Below are positions 19,437-28,385 of a stretch of DNA of 64,000 nt, in pieces. A program made the translations under genes and the position numbers. This DNA is from Clostridium algidicarnis DSM 15099. Lineage in GTDB: Bacteria > Bacillota > Clostridia > Clostridiales > Clostridiaceae. Under the pieces are notes generated by a model, which worked only from the letters and a program-made list of their open reading frames with translations, made no database searches and was not told the DNA's origin. The stretch is taken from positions 124,001 through 188,000 of the forward strand of contig NZ_PTIS01000001.1 in NCBI RefSeq assembly GCF_002934235.1, given 5' to 3'. Position 1 is the stretch's first letter, and every line of letters starts with the position of its first letter.

Positions 19437-19925
19437 ATGGAAAGTAATGAAGTAAGAATAGGAATTGCGGATCTTAATATAGTGAGTTCTCCAGGCAAAA
19501 TAATTACAGTAGGGCTTGGGTCTTGTATAGGAATAGCATTATATGATAATAAAATATCATTAGGAGGACTTGCACATATAATGTTGCCAGATAGTACACA
19601 GTTTAATAGCTTAAGTAAGCCTCTTAAATTTGCTGATTTAGCTATACCACTGTTATTAGAAAAGATGGAAAGGGCCGGAGCTAAGAAAAGAAATATAAAA
19701 GCTAAAATAGCTGGTGGGGCCTCTATGTTTAATTTTTCAGATAAAGGCATGATAAATGATATAGGTAATAGAAATGGGCTAGCAGTAAAGGCGAGCCTAG
19801 AAAAGTTAAGTATACCATTGATATCAATAGATATAGGTGGAAATAAAGGTAGGACCATGATATTAGATGCTGAAAGTGGAATTGTATACATAAGGACTGT
19901 TGGAATGGGTACAAAAGAATTATAG
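19437..19925 (+). CDS. cheD: Chemoreceptor glutamine deamidase CheD
   Basis: A 162-aa CheD. The catalytic Cys-His-Thr set is present: GLGSCIGIALYD (Cys), LAHIMLPDS (His), and the following Thr-containing strand. CheD deamidates receptor glutamines and, in Bacillus and Thermotoga, is regulated by CheC; cheC is in the same operon (23875), so the CheC/CheD adaptation module is complete. GGTGAATT site before the start; no receptors (MCPs) are encoded in this window. Confidence 0.93.
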   Translation: MESNEVRIGIADLNIVSSPGKIITVGLGSCIGIALYDNKISLGGLAHIMLPDSTQFNSLSKPLKFADLAIPLLLEKMERAGAKKRNIKAKIAGGASMFNFSDKGMINDIGNRNGLAVKASLEKLSIPLISIDIGGNKGRTMILDAESGIVYIRTVGMGTKEL

Positions 19926-19940
19926 TGGAGTTGATGAAGC

Positions 19941-21035
19941 TTGAATAAAATCAAAGTTATTGTAGTAGATGATTCCGCTTTAATGAGAAAAATTATATCA
20001 GATATGTTAAATGCGGAAGAGGATATAGAAGTTATAGGTATAGCTAAAAATGGCGAAGAACTCCTATTAAAACTTGAAACACTTAACCCGGATATAATAA
20101 CATTAGACGTTGAAATGCCTAAGATGAATGGAATCACAGCTTTGAAAGAACTTAAAAAAAGAGGAATAACTGTACCGGTTATAATGTTAAGTAGTATATC
20201 TATAAAAGGAACTGAACTAACCATTGAGTGTCTTGAGTCAGGAGCTTTTGATTTTATACCAAAACCTTCTGGTGAAATTTCTTTAGATATTAATAAGGTT
20301 AGGGAAGATTTGACAGAAAAGATAAGAGGAGCATATAATAAAATATCTCCAGACAATAATTCTAGAGAATTTAAAAGGATGAGGATAACTTTAAAAGAAC
20401 AAAGAGAAATAAGAAGAGAGTCCCTAAAAAAGGGTAAAGAAGCAGAAGTTAATGCCATAGGTAGAATAAAAGCAGTAGCTATTGGAGCCTCCACAGGAGG
20501 ACCTAAGGCACTTTATAGCGTAATTACAGCCCTCCCAAAAGATATTGGAGTACCGGTGCTTGTTGTACAGCATATGCCTGCAGGATTTACCAAAGCTTTT
20601 GCTGAAAGACTTAATGCTAATAGTGATATAAGGGTTAAGGAAGCAGCAGAAGGTGACGATATAGAAAAGGACACAGTATACATAGCACCAGGAGGATTCC
20701 ATATGGAAGTGTGGGAAGACAAGAAGATACATCTTAACACAGAGCCTTCAATTTGGGGGGTGAGACCTGCAGTTGATAAGTTATTTATATCGGCCTCAAA
20801 GGTCTACGGAACTAATCTTATGAGTGTTGTTTTGACTGGCATGGGTAAAGATGGTGCCGGAGGCACTGTTGAAGTTAAAAAAAGAGGTGGACTTACAATA
20901 TCAGAAGATAAATCTACTTGTATAATATATGGTATGCCTAAAGCTACTTATGAAACAGGTATGGTTGATATAGTACTACCATTGCAAGATATACCAGTAC
21001 ATATTGTAAAGACTGTTATGGGGGTTAGAAGATAG
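19941..21035 (+). CDS. cheB: Chemotaxis methylesterase/deamidase CheB
   Basis: A 364-aa CheB. Residues 1-120 are a receiver domain with phosphoacceptor Asp56 in LDVEMPKMNG and acidic VDDSALMRK; a linker leads to the methylesterase domain with catalytic Ser in GASTGGPKAL, His in VQHMPAGFT and Asp in GMGKDGA. CheB removes receptor methyl groups when phosphorylated by CheA. Start is TTG 19941; GGAG (19927-19930) is 10 nt upstream. An ATG four codons long (19934, Met-Lys-Leu-Glu-stop) overlaps it and may be incidental. Confidence 0.95.
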   Translation: MNKIKVIVVDDSALMRKIISDMLNAEEDIEVIGIAKNGEELLLKLETLNPDIITLDVEMPKMNGITALKELKKRGITVPVIMLSSISIKGTELTIECLESGAFDFIPKPSGEISLDINKVREDLTEKIRGAYNKISPDNNSREFKRMRITLKEQREIRRESLKKGKEAEVNAIGRIKAVAIGASTGGPKALYSVITALPKDIGVPVLVVQHMPAGFTKAFAERLNANSDIRVKEAAEGDDIEKDTVYIAPGGFHMEVWEDKKIHLNTEPSIWGVRPAVDKLFISASKVYGTNLMSVVLTGMGKDGAGGTVEVKKRGGLTISEDKSTCIIYGMPKATYETGMVDIVLPLQDIPVHIVKTVMGVRR

Positions 21036-21036
21036 T

Positions 21037-21804
21037 ATGGATTTTATAGAATTCGAAAAGTGGGTTTTAAAGGATTTTGGTATTGATTTATCCGCCTATA
21101 AGTCAAATCAACTTCATAGAAGAATTAAAAGCTTAATGTCTAGGGTTGGTGCAAACAATCTTGATGAATACGTAATTTTATTAAAAAAGGATCAAGAACA
21201 AAGACAAAAGTTTCTTGATTTTATAACTATAAATGTTACGGAATTTTTTAGAAATCCAGAGATTTTTAATGAATTCAAATTAAAGCTTAAAGAAGAAATA
21301 ACGAGAAGTAAAAGACCTCTTAAAATTTGGAGTGCTGCCTGCTCTATTGGAGCTGAGCCGTACTCTATAGCTATGATACTAGATGATATATCTAAGGGCG
21401 TAAAACACAATATTATAGCTACAGATATAGATAATACAATTTTAGAAAAGGCAAAGAAAGGTGAATATTCAGCTTCAGATATTAAAAATATGCCAAAAGA
21501 CTATGCAAATAAGTATTTTAGTATATCAGAAGGTAAATATATTTTAGATAGTAAGATAAAAAACATGGTAAGCTTTAAAAAACATGATCTTATTATGGAT
21601 AGATATAGCAATGGTTTTGATGTAATAATATGTAGAAACGTAGTTATATATTTTAATCAAGATATAAAAGATAATATATATAAAAAATTTAGCAGCGCTT
21701 TAAACCCAGGTGGTATACTTTTTGTAGGTGCCACTGAAAGTATATATAATTATAAAGAATTTGGATTTGAAAAGGCTTCTACTTTTATATATAAGAAGCT
21801 ATAA
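21037..21804 (+). CDS. cheR: Chemoreceptor methyltransferase CheR
   Basis: A 255-aa SAM-dependent methyltransferase that methylates receptor glutamates. N-terminal helical domain, then the Rossmann domain with ITRSKRPLKIWSAACSIGAEPYSIAM (SAM site) and IICRNVVIYFNQ near residue 200. One base separates it from cheB, so translation is coupled. Confidence 0.95.
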   Translation: MDFIEFEKWVLKDFGIDLSAYKSNQLHRRIKSLMSRVGANNLDEYVILLKKDQEQRQKFLDFITINVTEFFRNPEIFNEFKLKLKEEITRSKRPLKIWSAACSIGAEPYSIAMILDDISKGVKHNIIATDIDNTILEKAKKGEYSASDIKNMPKDYANKYFSISEGKYILDSKIKNMVSFKKHDLIMDRYSNGFDVIICRNVVIYFNQDIKDNIYKKFSSALNPGGILFVGATESIYNYKEFGFEKASTFIYKKL

Positions 21805-21816
21805 GGAGGTAAGTAG

Positions 21817-23832
21817 ATGGATACACAACAATATTTATCCATGTTTTTAGAAGAGTCTATGGATAATCTTCAAACATTAAATGAGTCCTTATTAGAACTT
21901 GAACAAAGACCAGAGGATATAGATAAATTAAATGAAATATTCAGGGTAGCACATACAATAAAAGGAATGGCAGCCACCATGGGATATAATGATATGGCAG
22001 AACTTACTCATAAAATGGAAGATGTGTTATCTAGATTTAGAGAAGGAGAACTTAAAGTTACACAAAAGGTTGTAACAGTACTTTTTGAATGCCTTGATAC
22101 TCTTGAGAAAATGGTGGATAATGTATCAGAGGGTGTGGAATCAGAAGAAAATATAGCAGGTATAATAAGTCAGTTAGAATCTATAGCTGAAGAGCATCAT
22201 GAAGAAAAGGTAGAAATAAAAGAAATTGAAAAAGAACAATTAGTAGAAGATGGTATAGAACTTAATGAATATGATATTAACGTAATTAAGCAAGCTGTAG
22301 AAAAAGATTTTTATGCTAAAGAAATATACATAACATTAGATGAAAATACTTTATTAAAGTCAGCGAGAGCTTTTTTAATATTTAAATCATTAGAGGAAAG
22401 TGGAGAAATAATAAAATCTATTCCTAGTGCAGAAGATATAGAAAATGAAATATTTGATTTTCAAATTTCTTTAGTATATATAACAACTAAAAATGATGAA
22501 GAGGTATTTAACATTATATCCAATATTTCTGAGGTAAGAGATGTTAAAGTTAGCGAAATAGATTTAGAACAAAATAAATCAAAAGAAATAAAGGATGTTA
22601 GTGCTAAAGTTAATAAGGAAAAACAGATAAATGAAGTAAAGAAGGTAAAAATTCAACCAAAAGATGAACATAAAGAAAGTGATAGTACTAATCATAAAAA
22701 GACACACCAATCTGTAAGGGTTGACTTAGAAAGATTAGATAAGTTTATGAATATGGTGTCTGAGCTTGTTATTCATAGAACCAGACTAGAACAGATAAGT
22801 ACAAGCTATAAATTATTAGAATTAAATGAGACTTTAGAACAAGTAGCTAGAACTACATCTGATCTTCAAGATTTAGTTATGAAAATAAGAATGCTTCCAC
22901 TAGATGTTGTCTTCAATAGATTTCCAAGAATGATAAGAGATCTTTCAGTAGAACTTGATAAGGAAATAGAATTTAAGATAGAGGGTCAAAATACAGAACT
23001 AGATAGGACAGTAATAGATGAAATAGGAGAACCTCTAATACATCTTATACGTAATGCTGCAGATCATGGAATAGAAAGCAAAGAAGAAAGACTTAAAAAA
23101 GGGAAAAGTGAAATTGGAACAATTACATTAAGTGCCTATCAAGAAGGTACAAAGGCTGTTATAAAGGTGGAGGATGATGGTAAGGGAATAGAGGTAGAAA
23201 AAGTTAAAAACAAGGCAGAAAAAATGGGGATAAGCACAGAAGGTATGAATGATAATGACATAAGAAATCTAGTTTTTCTTCAAGGATTTAGTACTAATGA
23301 AAAGGTTACTGATATTTCAGGACGTGGAGTTGGTATGGATGTTGTCAAAACAAAGATAGGTGCTTTAGGTGGAACTGTAGATGTTATAAGTGAAATAGAT
23401 AAAGGATCGACATTTATAATTAAGCTTCCGTTAACTTTGCAAATAATTCAAGCCCTTCTTGTAAAAGTAGGCAACGAAACTATGGCTATATCCTTAGGAT
23501 ATATAGATAGGGTAATAGATTACAGCGAAGACTTAATAAAAAGAACTGATGGTAAAGAAGTTATAATATATAGAGATACCATAATACCACTAGTTAGGGT
23601 AAATGAAAAAATAAATTTAGAAATAGATAAGGAAAATAAAAAAAGATTTATAGTAATAATAAATGTAGGTGAAAAGACGGTAGGCCTCTTAGTAGATGGT
23701 CTTTTAGGACAACAAGAAATAGTAATAAAACCTCTTGGTAAAACTCTTCAAGCATCAAAGGAATACATTGGAGCTACTATTCTTGGAGATGGATTGGTTA
23801 CATTAATTCTTGATGTTGGAGCCTTAATATGA
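21817..23832 (+). CDS. cheA: Chemotaxis histidine kinase CheA
   Basis: A 671-aa CheA. P1: phosphorylated His46 in AHTIKGMAATMGY. P2/linker: ~residues 150-300, charged and low complexity. P3 dimerisation starts near SVRVDLERLDKFMNMV. P4 ATPase: HLIRNAADHGIE, EDDGKGIE, SGRGVGMDVVK. P5 CheW-like regulatory domain: last ~130 residues. It phosphorylates CheB (19941) and CheY (24501) in the same operon. GGAGG ribosome site, 12 bp after cheR. Confidence 0.96.
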   Translation: MDTQQYLSMFLEESMDNLQTLNESLLELEQRPEDIDKLNEIFRVAHTIKGMAATMGYNDMAELTHKMEDVLSRFREGELKVTQKVVTVLFECLDTLEKMVDNVSEGVESEENIAGIISQLESIAEEHHEEKVEIKEIEKEQLVEDGIELNEYDINVIKQAVEKDFYAKEIYITLDENTLLKSARAFLIFKSLEESGEIIKSIPSAEDIENEIFDFQISLVYITTKNDEEVFNIISNISEVRDVKVSEIDLEQNKSKEIKDVSAKVNKEKQINEVKKVKIQPKDEHKESDSTNHKKTHQSVRVDLERLDKFMNMVSELVIHRTRLEQISTSYKLLELNETLEQVARTTSDLQDLVMKIRMLPLDVVFNRFPRMIRDLSVELDKEIEFKIEGQNTELDRTVIDEIGEPLIHLIRNAADHGIESKEERLKKGKSEIGTITLSAYQEGTKAVIKVEDDGKGIEVEKVKNKAEKMGISTEGMNDNDIRNLVFLQGFSTNEKVTDISGRGVGMDVVKTKIGALGGTVDVISEIDKGSTFIIKLPLTLQIIQALLVKVGNETMAISLGYIDRVIDYSEDLIKRTDGKEVIIYRDTIIPLVRVNEKINLEIDKENKKRFIVIINVGEKTVGLLVDGLLGQQEIVIKPLGKTLQASKEYIGATILGDGLVTLILDVGALI

Positions 23833-23874
23833 TAAGGACTATCTCTATAAGCTTAGATGGAGGTATAATTCATA

Positions 23875-24483
23875 ATGAGCTATTTAAAGTTTAGTGATAT
23901 GCAACTTGATGCCCTAAAGGAACTTGGGAATATTGGTGCAGGAAACGCTGCTACAGCTCTTTCACAATTATTAAATAGAAAAATTGATATGACAGTGCCT
24001 TATGTAAATATAGTAAAGTTTGATGAGGTATTTTTGCGAATAAGTGGAGAAGAGCCTGTAGTAGGTGTTATTGTTAGGGTACTTGGTAGTGCTCCTGGAA
24101 ATATATTATTTATATTTGAAAGAATTGTAGCTTTAAATATAATAGAACTTATGACAGGGAAAAGGGAAGAAGAAGAAATAAGCGAAATGGGGTATTCAGT
24201 GCTTTGTGAAATAGGTAATATAATAGCAGGATCTTATATGAATGCTATTTCAAAATTCACAAATTTACTTATAACTCCATCTGTACCAGCGGTAACTTAT
24301 GATATGCTAGGAGCAATACTTAGCACTACATTTATTGAATCAGGTCAATATGATGAATACGTATTAGATATTGAAACCATGTTTTTAAATAGTGATTTAA
24401 ACCAGGATATTAGTGGACATTTTTATTATGTCCCAATGCCGGGATCTTTAGAGAAAATGTTAAATGCACTAGGAGTAATTTAA
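23875..24483 (+). CDS. cheC: CheY-P phosphatase CheC
   Basis: A 202-aa CheC with both phosphatase motifs (D/S-x3-E-x2-N): DALKELGNIGAGNAATALS at the N-terminus and CEIGNIIAGSYMNAIS near residue 115. It dephosphorylates CheY-P and pairs with CheD. Its stop overlaps an ATG immediately before cheY, and a second CheC-like protein (FliY) is encoded downstream, a Bacillus-like arrangement. Confidence 0.93.
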   Translation: MSYLKFSDMQLDALKELGNIGAGNAATALSQLLNRKIDMTVPYVNIVKFDEVFLRISGEEPVVGVIVRVLGSAPGNILFIFERIVALNIIELMTGKREEEEISEMGYSVLCEIGNIIAGSYMNAISKFTNLLITPSVPAVTYDMLGAILSTTFIESGQYDEYVLDIETMFLNSDLNQDISGHFYYVPMPGSLEKMLNALGVI

Positions 24484-24500
24484 TGTTGGAGGTAGAAAAA

Positions 24501-24860
24501 ATGACAAGAGTATTAATAGTTGATGATGCTGCTTTTATGAGAATGATGATTAAAGACATTCTTGAGAAAAATGGGTTTGAAGTAGTAGGTGAAGCAAGTA
24601 ATGGTATAAAAGCTGTAGAAATGTATAAAAAAGAAAAGCCAGAGGTTGTAACAATGGATATTACAATGCCAGATATGGATGGTATTGAAGCTGTTAAACA
24701 AATAAAAGAATTTGATCCAGCAGCTAAGGTAATAATGTGTAGTGCCATGGGACAACAAAGCATGGTAATGGAAGCTATAAGAGCTGGAGCAAGAGATTTT
24801 ATTGTAAAGCCATTTCAAGCAGATAGAGTTTTAGAAGCTATAAAAAAGACTATAGGTTAA
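24501..24860 (+). CDS. cheY: Chemotaxis response regulator CheY
   Basis: A single receiver domain, 119 aa, with phosphoacceptor Asp53 in MDITMPDMDG, acidic VDDAAFMR, Thr/Ser switch in MCSAMGQ and Lys in VKPF. CheY-P binds FliM/FliY to change rotation. The frame starts at ATG 24483, but GGAGG (24489-24492) lies inside that extension and points to ATG 24501, 8 nt on, giving the canonical MTRVLIVDD start. Confidence 0.95.
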   Translation: MTRVLIVDDAAFMRMMIKDILEKNGFEVVGEASNGIKAVEMYKKEKPEVVTMDITMPDMDGIEAVKQIKEFDPAAKVIMCSAMGQQSMVMEAIRAGARDFIVKPFQADRVLEAIKKTIG

Positions 24861-24875
24861 AGGAGGCTTTTTAAT

Positions 24876-25277
24876 ATGCAAATAGTAATATTTAAATTAA
24901 ATGACGAACAATTTGCTGTAGAGACCTCAAAAGTACAAGGTATAAGTGATATCATGGAAATAACTAAGGTACCAAAGGCTCCCGTATACATAAAAGGGCT
25001 TATAAATTTAAGGGGTACTATAATATCTTTATTAGATATTAATATGATTTTAGATATGGGAATATCTAAAGAAGATCAGAATAATATCATAATCTTAAAT
25101 ATGGAAGAAGAACAAGTGGCTATAACCGTAGATCAAGTAGACGAGGTTTTAGAAATAAAAGAAGATATTATTGAAAGAGTTGAAGAACAAAGCATGAATT
25201 CATACGTTAAAGGGGTTATAAATTTTAGAGATAGAGTCGTAACTTTAATAGATATAAATAAACTCTTAGCAAATTAA
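24876..25277 (+). CDS. cheW: Chemotaxis coupling protein CheW (second copy)
   Basis: A 133-aa minimal CheW (IFKLNDEQFAVETSKVQGI, YIKGLINLRGTIISLLDI, VKGVINFRDRVVTLIDINKLL). Shorter than the first copy and lying between cheY and fliM. Shares the two-barrel CheW fold. AAAGGAGG ribosome site. It may serve a different receptor subset; not testable from sequence. Confidence 0.92.
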   Translation: MQIVIFKLNDEQFAVETSKVQGISDIMEITKVPKAPVYIKGLINLRGTIISLLDINMILDMGISKEDQNNIIILNMEEEQVAITVDQVDEVLEIKEDIIERVEEQSMNSYVKGVINFRDRVVTLIDINKLLAN

Positions 25278-25297
25278 GAAGGAAATGAGGGAATATA

Positions 25298-26293
25298 ATG
25301 GCAGAGGTATTATCCCAAAGCGAAATTGATGCATTGCTGTCTGCCTTGTCTTCAGGAGAAATTGAGCCAGACGAGCTTCCAAAAGAAGAAGAAAAACAAA
25401 AGGTAAAGCCTTATGATTTTAGAAGTCCACAAAAGTTTTCAAAAGATCATATAAGGACTTTAGAACTCATTCATGATAATTATGCAAGGATTATATCAAA
25501 TTATCTGTCAGCCCAAGTAAGAACTAATGTTAAGGTAAAAATAGAATCGGTAGAACAGATAACTTATGAAGAATTTATACATTCTATACCTAACCCTACA
25601 ATACTGACTATATTTAAAATGCCACCTTTAAATGGATCCATATTATTTGAAACTAATCCTCAATTTGTGTTTCAAATAATAGACATTTTACTTGGAGGAA
25701 AAGGTGATAATAAATATAAGTTAAGAGAATTTACAGATATAGATAAAAATATAATAACTCAAGTGAATAAGGGACTTATAGGTAATTTAAAACTAGCTTG
25801 GGAAGATATTTTAAGTGTTCAAACAGAAATAGAGGGCATAGAAACAAACCCAGCATTAAATCAAACATTAGCACCTAATGAGCCAGTAGCACTAGTTACA
25901 TTTTCTGTGGAGATGGGGAAAAACAATACTTTTATAAATATATGTATTCCTTATTTAAGTATAGAAAAAGTTCTAGATAAATTAGTAGTTCAATATTGGT
26001 TCCAACAAAATGATGAAGGAGTGCTAAAAGAGTCTAGAGAAAGATTAAGAACTAGGTTAGATATTGTAGATGTATCCCTAGGAGTTATATTAGGTAAGGC
26101 ATCCTTAACTGTAGATGACTTTTTAAAGTTAACAGTTGGAGATGTAATTACACTAGATAGTAAGTGCAACAAGCCTATAAAACTTATAGTAGAAGATGAG
26201 GAATGCTTCTATATTAAGCCAGGTCTCATCGGTAAAAATAAGGGTGCACAAATTTTGGATATTATAGATAAGGATGTGGAAAACTATGAGTAA
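25298..26293 (+). CDS. fliM: Flagellar switch protein FliM
   Basis: A 331-aa C-ring protein. The N-terminal CheY-P-binding peptide is LSQSEIDALLSAL (residues 5-17), followed by the CheC-like middle domain and a C-terminal FliN-like SpoA domain (VSLGVILGKASLTVDDFLKLTVGDVI). It binds FliG above and FliY below. Its last 8 bp overlap fliY. Confidence 0.96.
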   Translation: MAEVLSQSEIDALLSALSSGEIEPDELPKEEEKQKVKPYDFRSPQKFSKDHIRTLELIHDNYARIISNYLSAQVRTNVKVKIESVEQITYEEFIHSIPNPTILTIFKMPPLNGSILFETNPQFVFQIIDILLGGKGDNKYKLREFTDIDKNIITQVNKGLIGNLKLAWEDILSVQTEIEGIETNPALNQTLAPNEPVALVTFSVEMGKNNTFINICIPYLSIEKVLDKLVVQYWFQQNDEGVLKESRERLRTRLDIVDVSLGVILGKASLTVDDFLKLTVGDVITLDSKCNKPIKLIVEDEECFYIKPGLIGKNKGAQILDIIDKDVENYE

Positions 26294-27476
26294 TGGATTC
26301 CTTTCCCAAGAGGAAATAGATGCTTTATTAAAGGGAGACGGAGGGAATAGTGAGGATTCTAATGAAAATATAAATATAGAGGAAGAAGTACTATCCGATA
26401 TAGATAAAGATTTACTTGGAGAGATAGGTAATATATCCATGGGTTCTGCCTCCACTACTCTTTCTCAAATAATAAATCAACAGGTTAATATTACAACACC
26501 TGTAGTTACTTTGACTACATTAAGAGAACTTAAAAATTCTTTTGAGATACCTAATATAGCACTACAGGTTAAATTCACTAGTGGAATAATAGGACAAAAT
26601 CTTTTGGTGATGAAAACCCCAGATGCATCTGTCATATCCAGTCTTATGATGGGAGGAGATGGTCTAAACTCCACACCGGAACTCTCGGAAATAGAGATTA
26701 GCGCAGTATCAGAGGCAATGAATCAAATGATAGCTTCAGCAGCTACCTCCATGGCAACTATGTTTTCAAGGGAGGTCAACATATCTCCACCTGTATCAAA
26801 GATATGGACGGATAACACGGAACCTTTAGCAGATGATATAAGCGAAGATGAGCCTATAATAAAAGTTTCCTTTAGTATGACTATCGGGAAGTTAATAGAT
26901 AGCACTATAATGCAAATATTACCAGTTGCTACAGGCAAAAAAATCGTTAAAATAATGATGGGGGAAGAAGAAAAGTTTACACAAGAAGAGCTGTCAGATA
27001 ATAACAATAAGTCTGTAACTGAAGAAGCAAAAGAGACTACAAAAGTTAATACAAATGCTAATAGCGAAAGGAATGGATCTTATGATACACCTAGTAATAG
27101 TGAGATTTATGAGAAATCCATCGAAGAGTCAGCTATAACAATGAAACAAGAAGAGGTAGATGTACAAAAAGCTTCTTTCCAACCATTAGAAGAACAAAGA
27201 GTTCAAGGAAATGTGAAAAATATCGATCTTATTTTAGATGTTCCTTTAGAAATATCCGTAGTACTTGGAAGAACTAAAAAGTCTATAAAGGATATTTTAA
27301 GTTTAGGTACAGGGTCTTTAGTGGAACTAGACAAACTTGCAGAAGAACCAGTAGAAATTTTAGTAAATGGAAAAAGAGTGGCTTATGGCGAAGTAGTTGT
27401 GGTAGATGAAAACTTTGGAGTTAGAATTACCAGTATAGTTAATAATACAGAAAGAGTTAAAACTCTTGGAAGATAA
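26286..27476 (+). CDS. fliY: Flagellar switch protein FliY (CheC-FliN fusion)
   Basis: A 396-aa FliY. A FliM-like N-terminal peptide (LSQEEIDALL) should bind CheY-P; the CheC-like domain has phosphatase motifs LLGEIGNISMGSASTTLS and EAMNQMIASAATSM; a low-complexity linker (~residues 240-300) leads to a C-terminal FliN domain (LEISVVLGRTKKSIKDILSLGTGSLVELD). It acts in the C-ring and as CheY-P phosphatase. The frame opens at ATG 26274, but ATG 26286 gives the conserved MSNGFLSQEEID start. Last gene of the operon. Confidence 0.94.
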   Translation: MSNGFLSQEEIDALLKGDGGNSEDSNENINIEEEVLSDIDKDLLGEIGNISMGSASTTLSQIINQQVNITTPVVTLTTLRELKNSFEIPNIALQVKFTSGIIGQNLLVMKTPDASVISSLMMGGDGLNSTPELSEIEISAVSEAMNQMIASAATSMATMFSREVNISPPVSKIWTDNTEPLADDISEDEPIIKVSFSMTIGKLIDSTIMQILPVATGKKIVKIMMGEEEKFTQEELSDNNNKSVTEEAKETTKVNTNANSERNGSYDTPSNSEIYEKSIEESAITMKQEEVDVQKASFQPLEEQRVQGNVKNIDLILDVPLEISVVLGRTKKSIKDILSLGTGSLVELDKLAEEPVEILVNGKRVAYGEVVVVDENFGVRITSIVNNTERVKTLGR

Positions 27477-27513
27477 ATCATTAAAGTATATAAATAAAAC
27501 GCGTTAAAAACAT

Positions 27514-27567
27514 AAAATAGTGCTATAAAGATTTTAAGTAAAATGAGGATCTTATTAGCACTATTTT
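27514..27567 (+). terminator. Hairpin terminator between the che and flgM operons
   Basis: A 19-nt arm (27514-27532, AAAATAGTGCTA core) pairs with 27549-27567 (TAGCACTATTTT core) with one internal mismatch region. A T-rich but not pure T tract follows. Confidence 0.6.
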
Positions 27568-27599
27568 ATACTTTACACTTTAAATTTATAGGCTTTTAC

Positions 27600-27626
27600 T
27601 AAACCTTTTAAAGAACCATACGATAA
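27600..27626 (+). promoter_or_regulatory. Sigma-D promoter of the flgM operon
   Basis: TAAA (27600-27603), 15 bp, TACGATAA (27619-27626), the same -10 octamer as upstream of fapA. About 50 bp before the flgM ATG. Confidence 0.88.
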
Positions 27627-27676
27627 TTAATATATGAAAAGAATGTATTAGGTGAACTTAAACCGGAGGTGGTTAT

Positions 27677-27961
27677 ATGAATATTAAGCCAATAAATCAT
27701 AATGTAAGTTTTATAAAAGCTTATGGAGATAATAAGAAGGTAAATGAAAGTAATAAATCAATAAGTAAGAAGGACTCTATAGAAATATCATCTACAGCTA
27801 GAAGCTTAAGGGATATGTCCTTTGATAATATAGATATGATAAAGGACGAAAAAAAGGTTGAAAGCATAAAGCTTAGTGTGGAAAATGGAACCTATAAAGT
27901 TCACTCTAAAGATTTAGCAGATAAAATGCTAAAGATTATGAAAGGGAGAGAATTTTTATAA
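27677..27961 (+). CDS. flgM: Anti-sigma-D factor FlgM
   Basis: A 94-aa FlgM. The N-terminal half is polar and likely disordered; the C-terminal sigma-binding helices are DSIEISSTARSLRDM and ESIKLSVENGTYKVHSKDLADKMLKIM. It holds sigma-D inactive until hook completion allows its export or release. CCGGAGGTGG site. Being itself under a sigma-D promoter gives a negative feedback loop. flgN follows with no gap. Confidence 0.92.
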   Translation: MNIKPINHNVSFIKAYGDNKKVNESNKSISKKDSIEISSTARSLRDMSFDNIDMIKDEKKVESIKLSVENGTYKVHSKDLADKMLKIMKGREFL

Positions 27962-28372
27962 ATGAGAGAAGAACTAAAGGATATAATGGATGAAGAAGCT
28001 AAGTGCTTAGGAGAATTGTTAGAACTTTTAAATCTTCAACATGATTATATATTAAAAAAAGATGTGTTTAAATTAGAAGCTATAATAGAAGATATTGAAA
28101 AGTGCAATAAAACCATTGCAAAAGCAGAAGTGAAAAGGCGAGCAATTACAAAGGGAAGAGCTATGAGTGAAGTTATTAAAGAACTTCACAGTGATGATTT
28201 AGAGGATAGTTATATTAATGTTAAAAACATTCTTAGTAGCTTAATTATTCAAAAAGATACTAATGAAATGATACTAAAGCAAGGTATTGTCTATACAGGT
28301 AAGATATTAAATATAATAAACCCTAATAGACCAAATACAACCTATAATTCTTTGGGGAAGATAGGAAAATAA
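27962..28372 (+). CDS. flgN: FlgN-type export chaperone for FlgK/FlgL
   Basis: A 136-aa all-helical FlgN-like protein (N-terminal LKDIMDEEAKCLGELLELLNLQHDYILKKD region). In other bacteria FlgN escorts the hook-associated proteins FlgK and FlgL, which are the next two genes. The ATG follows the flgM stop directly. Confidence 0.85.
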   Translation: MREELKDIMDEEAKCLGELLELLNLQHDYILKKDVFKLEAIIEDIEKCNKTIAKAEVKRRAITKGRAMSEVIKELHSDDLEDSYINVKNILSSLIIQKDTNEMILKQGIVYTGKILNIINPNRPNTTYNSLGKIGK

Positions 28373-28385
28373 TTGAGGTGGAAGT

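Noticed and set aside
19934-19948. Four-codon ORF before cheB as a leader peptide
   Set aside because: Its spacing to GGAG is too short and TTG 19941 is adequately served.
19358-20494. Long minus-strand open frame across cheD/cheB
   Set aside because: Shadow of strongly conserved plus-strand genes; no ribosome site or homology signal.
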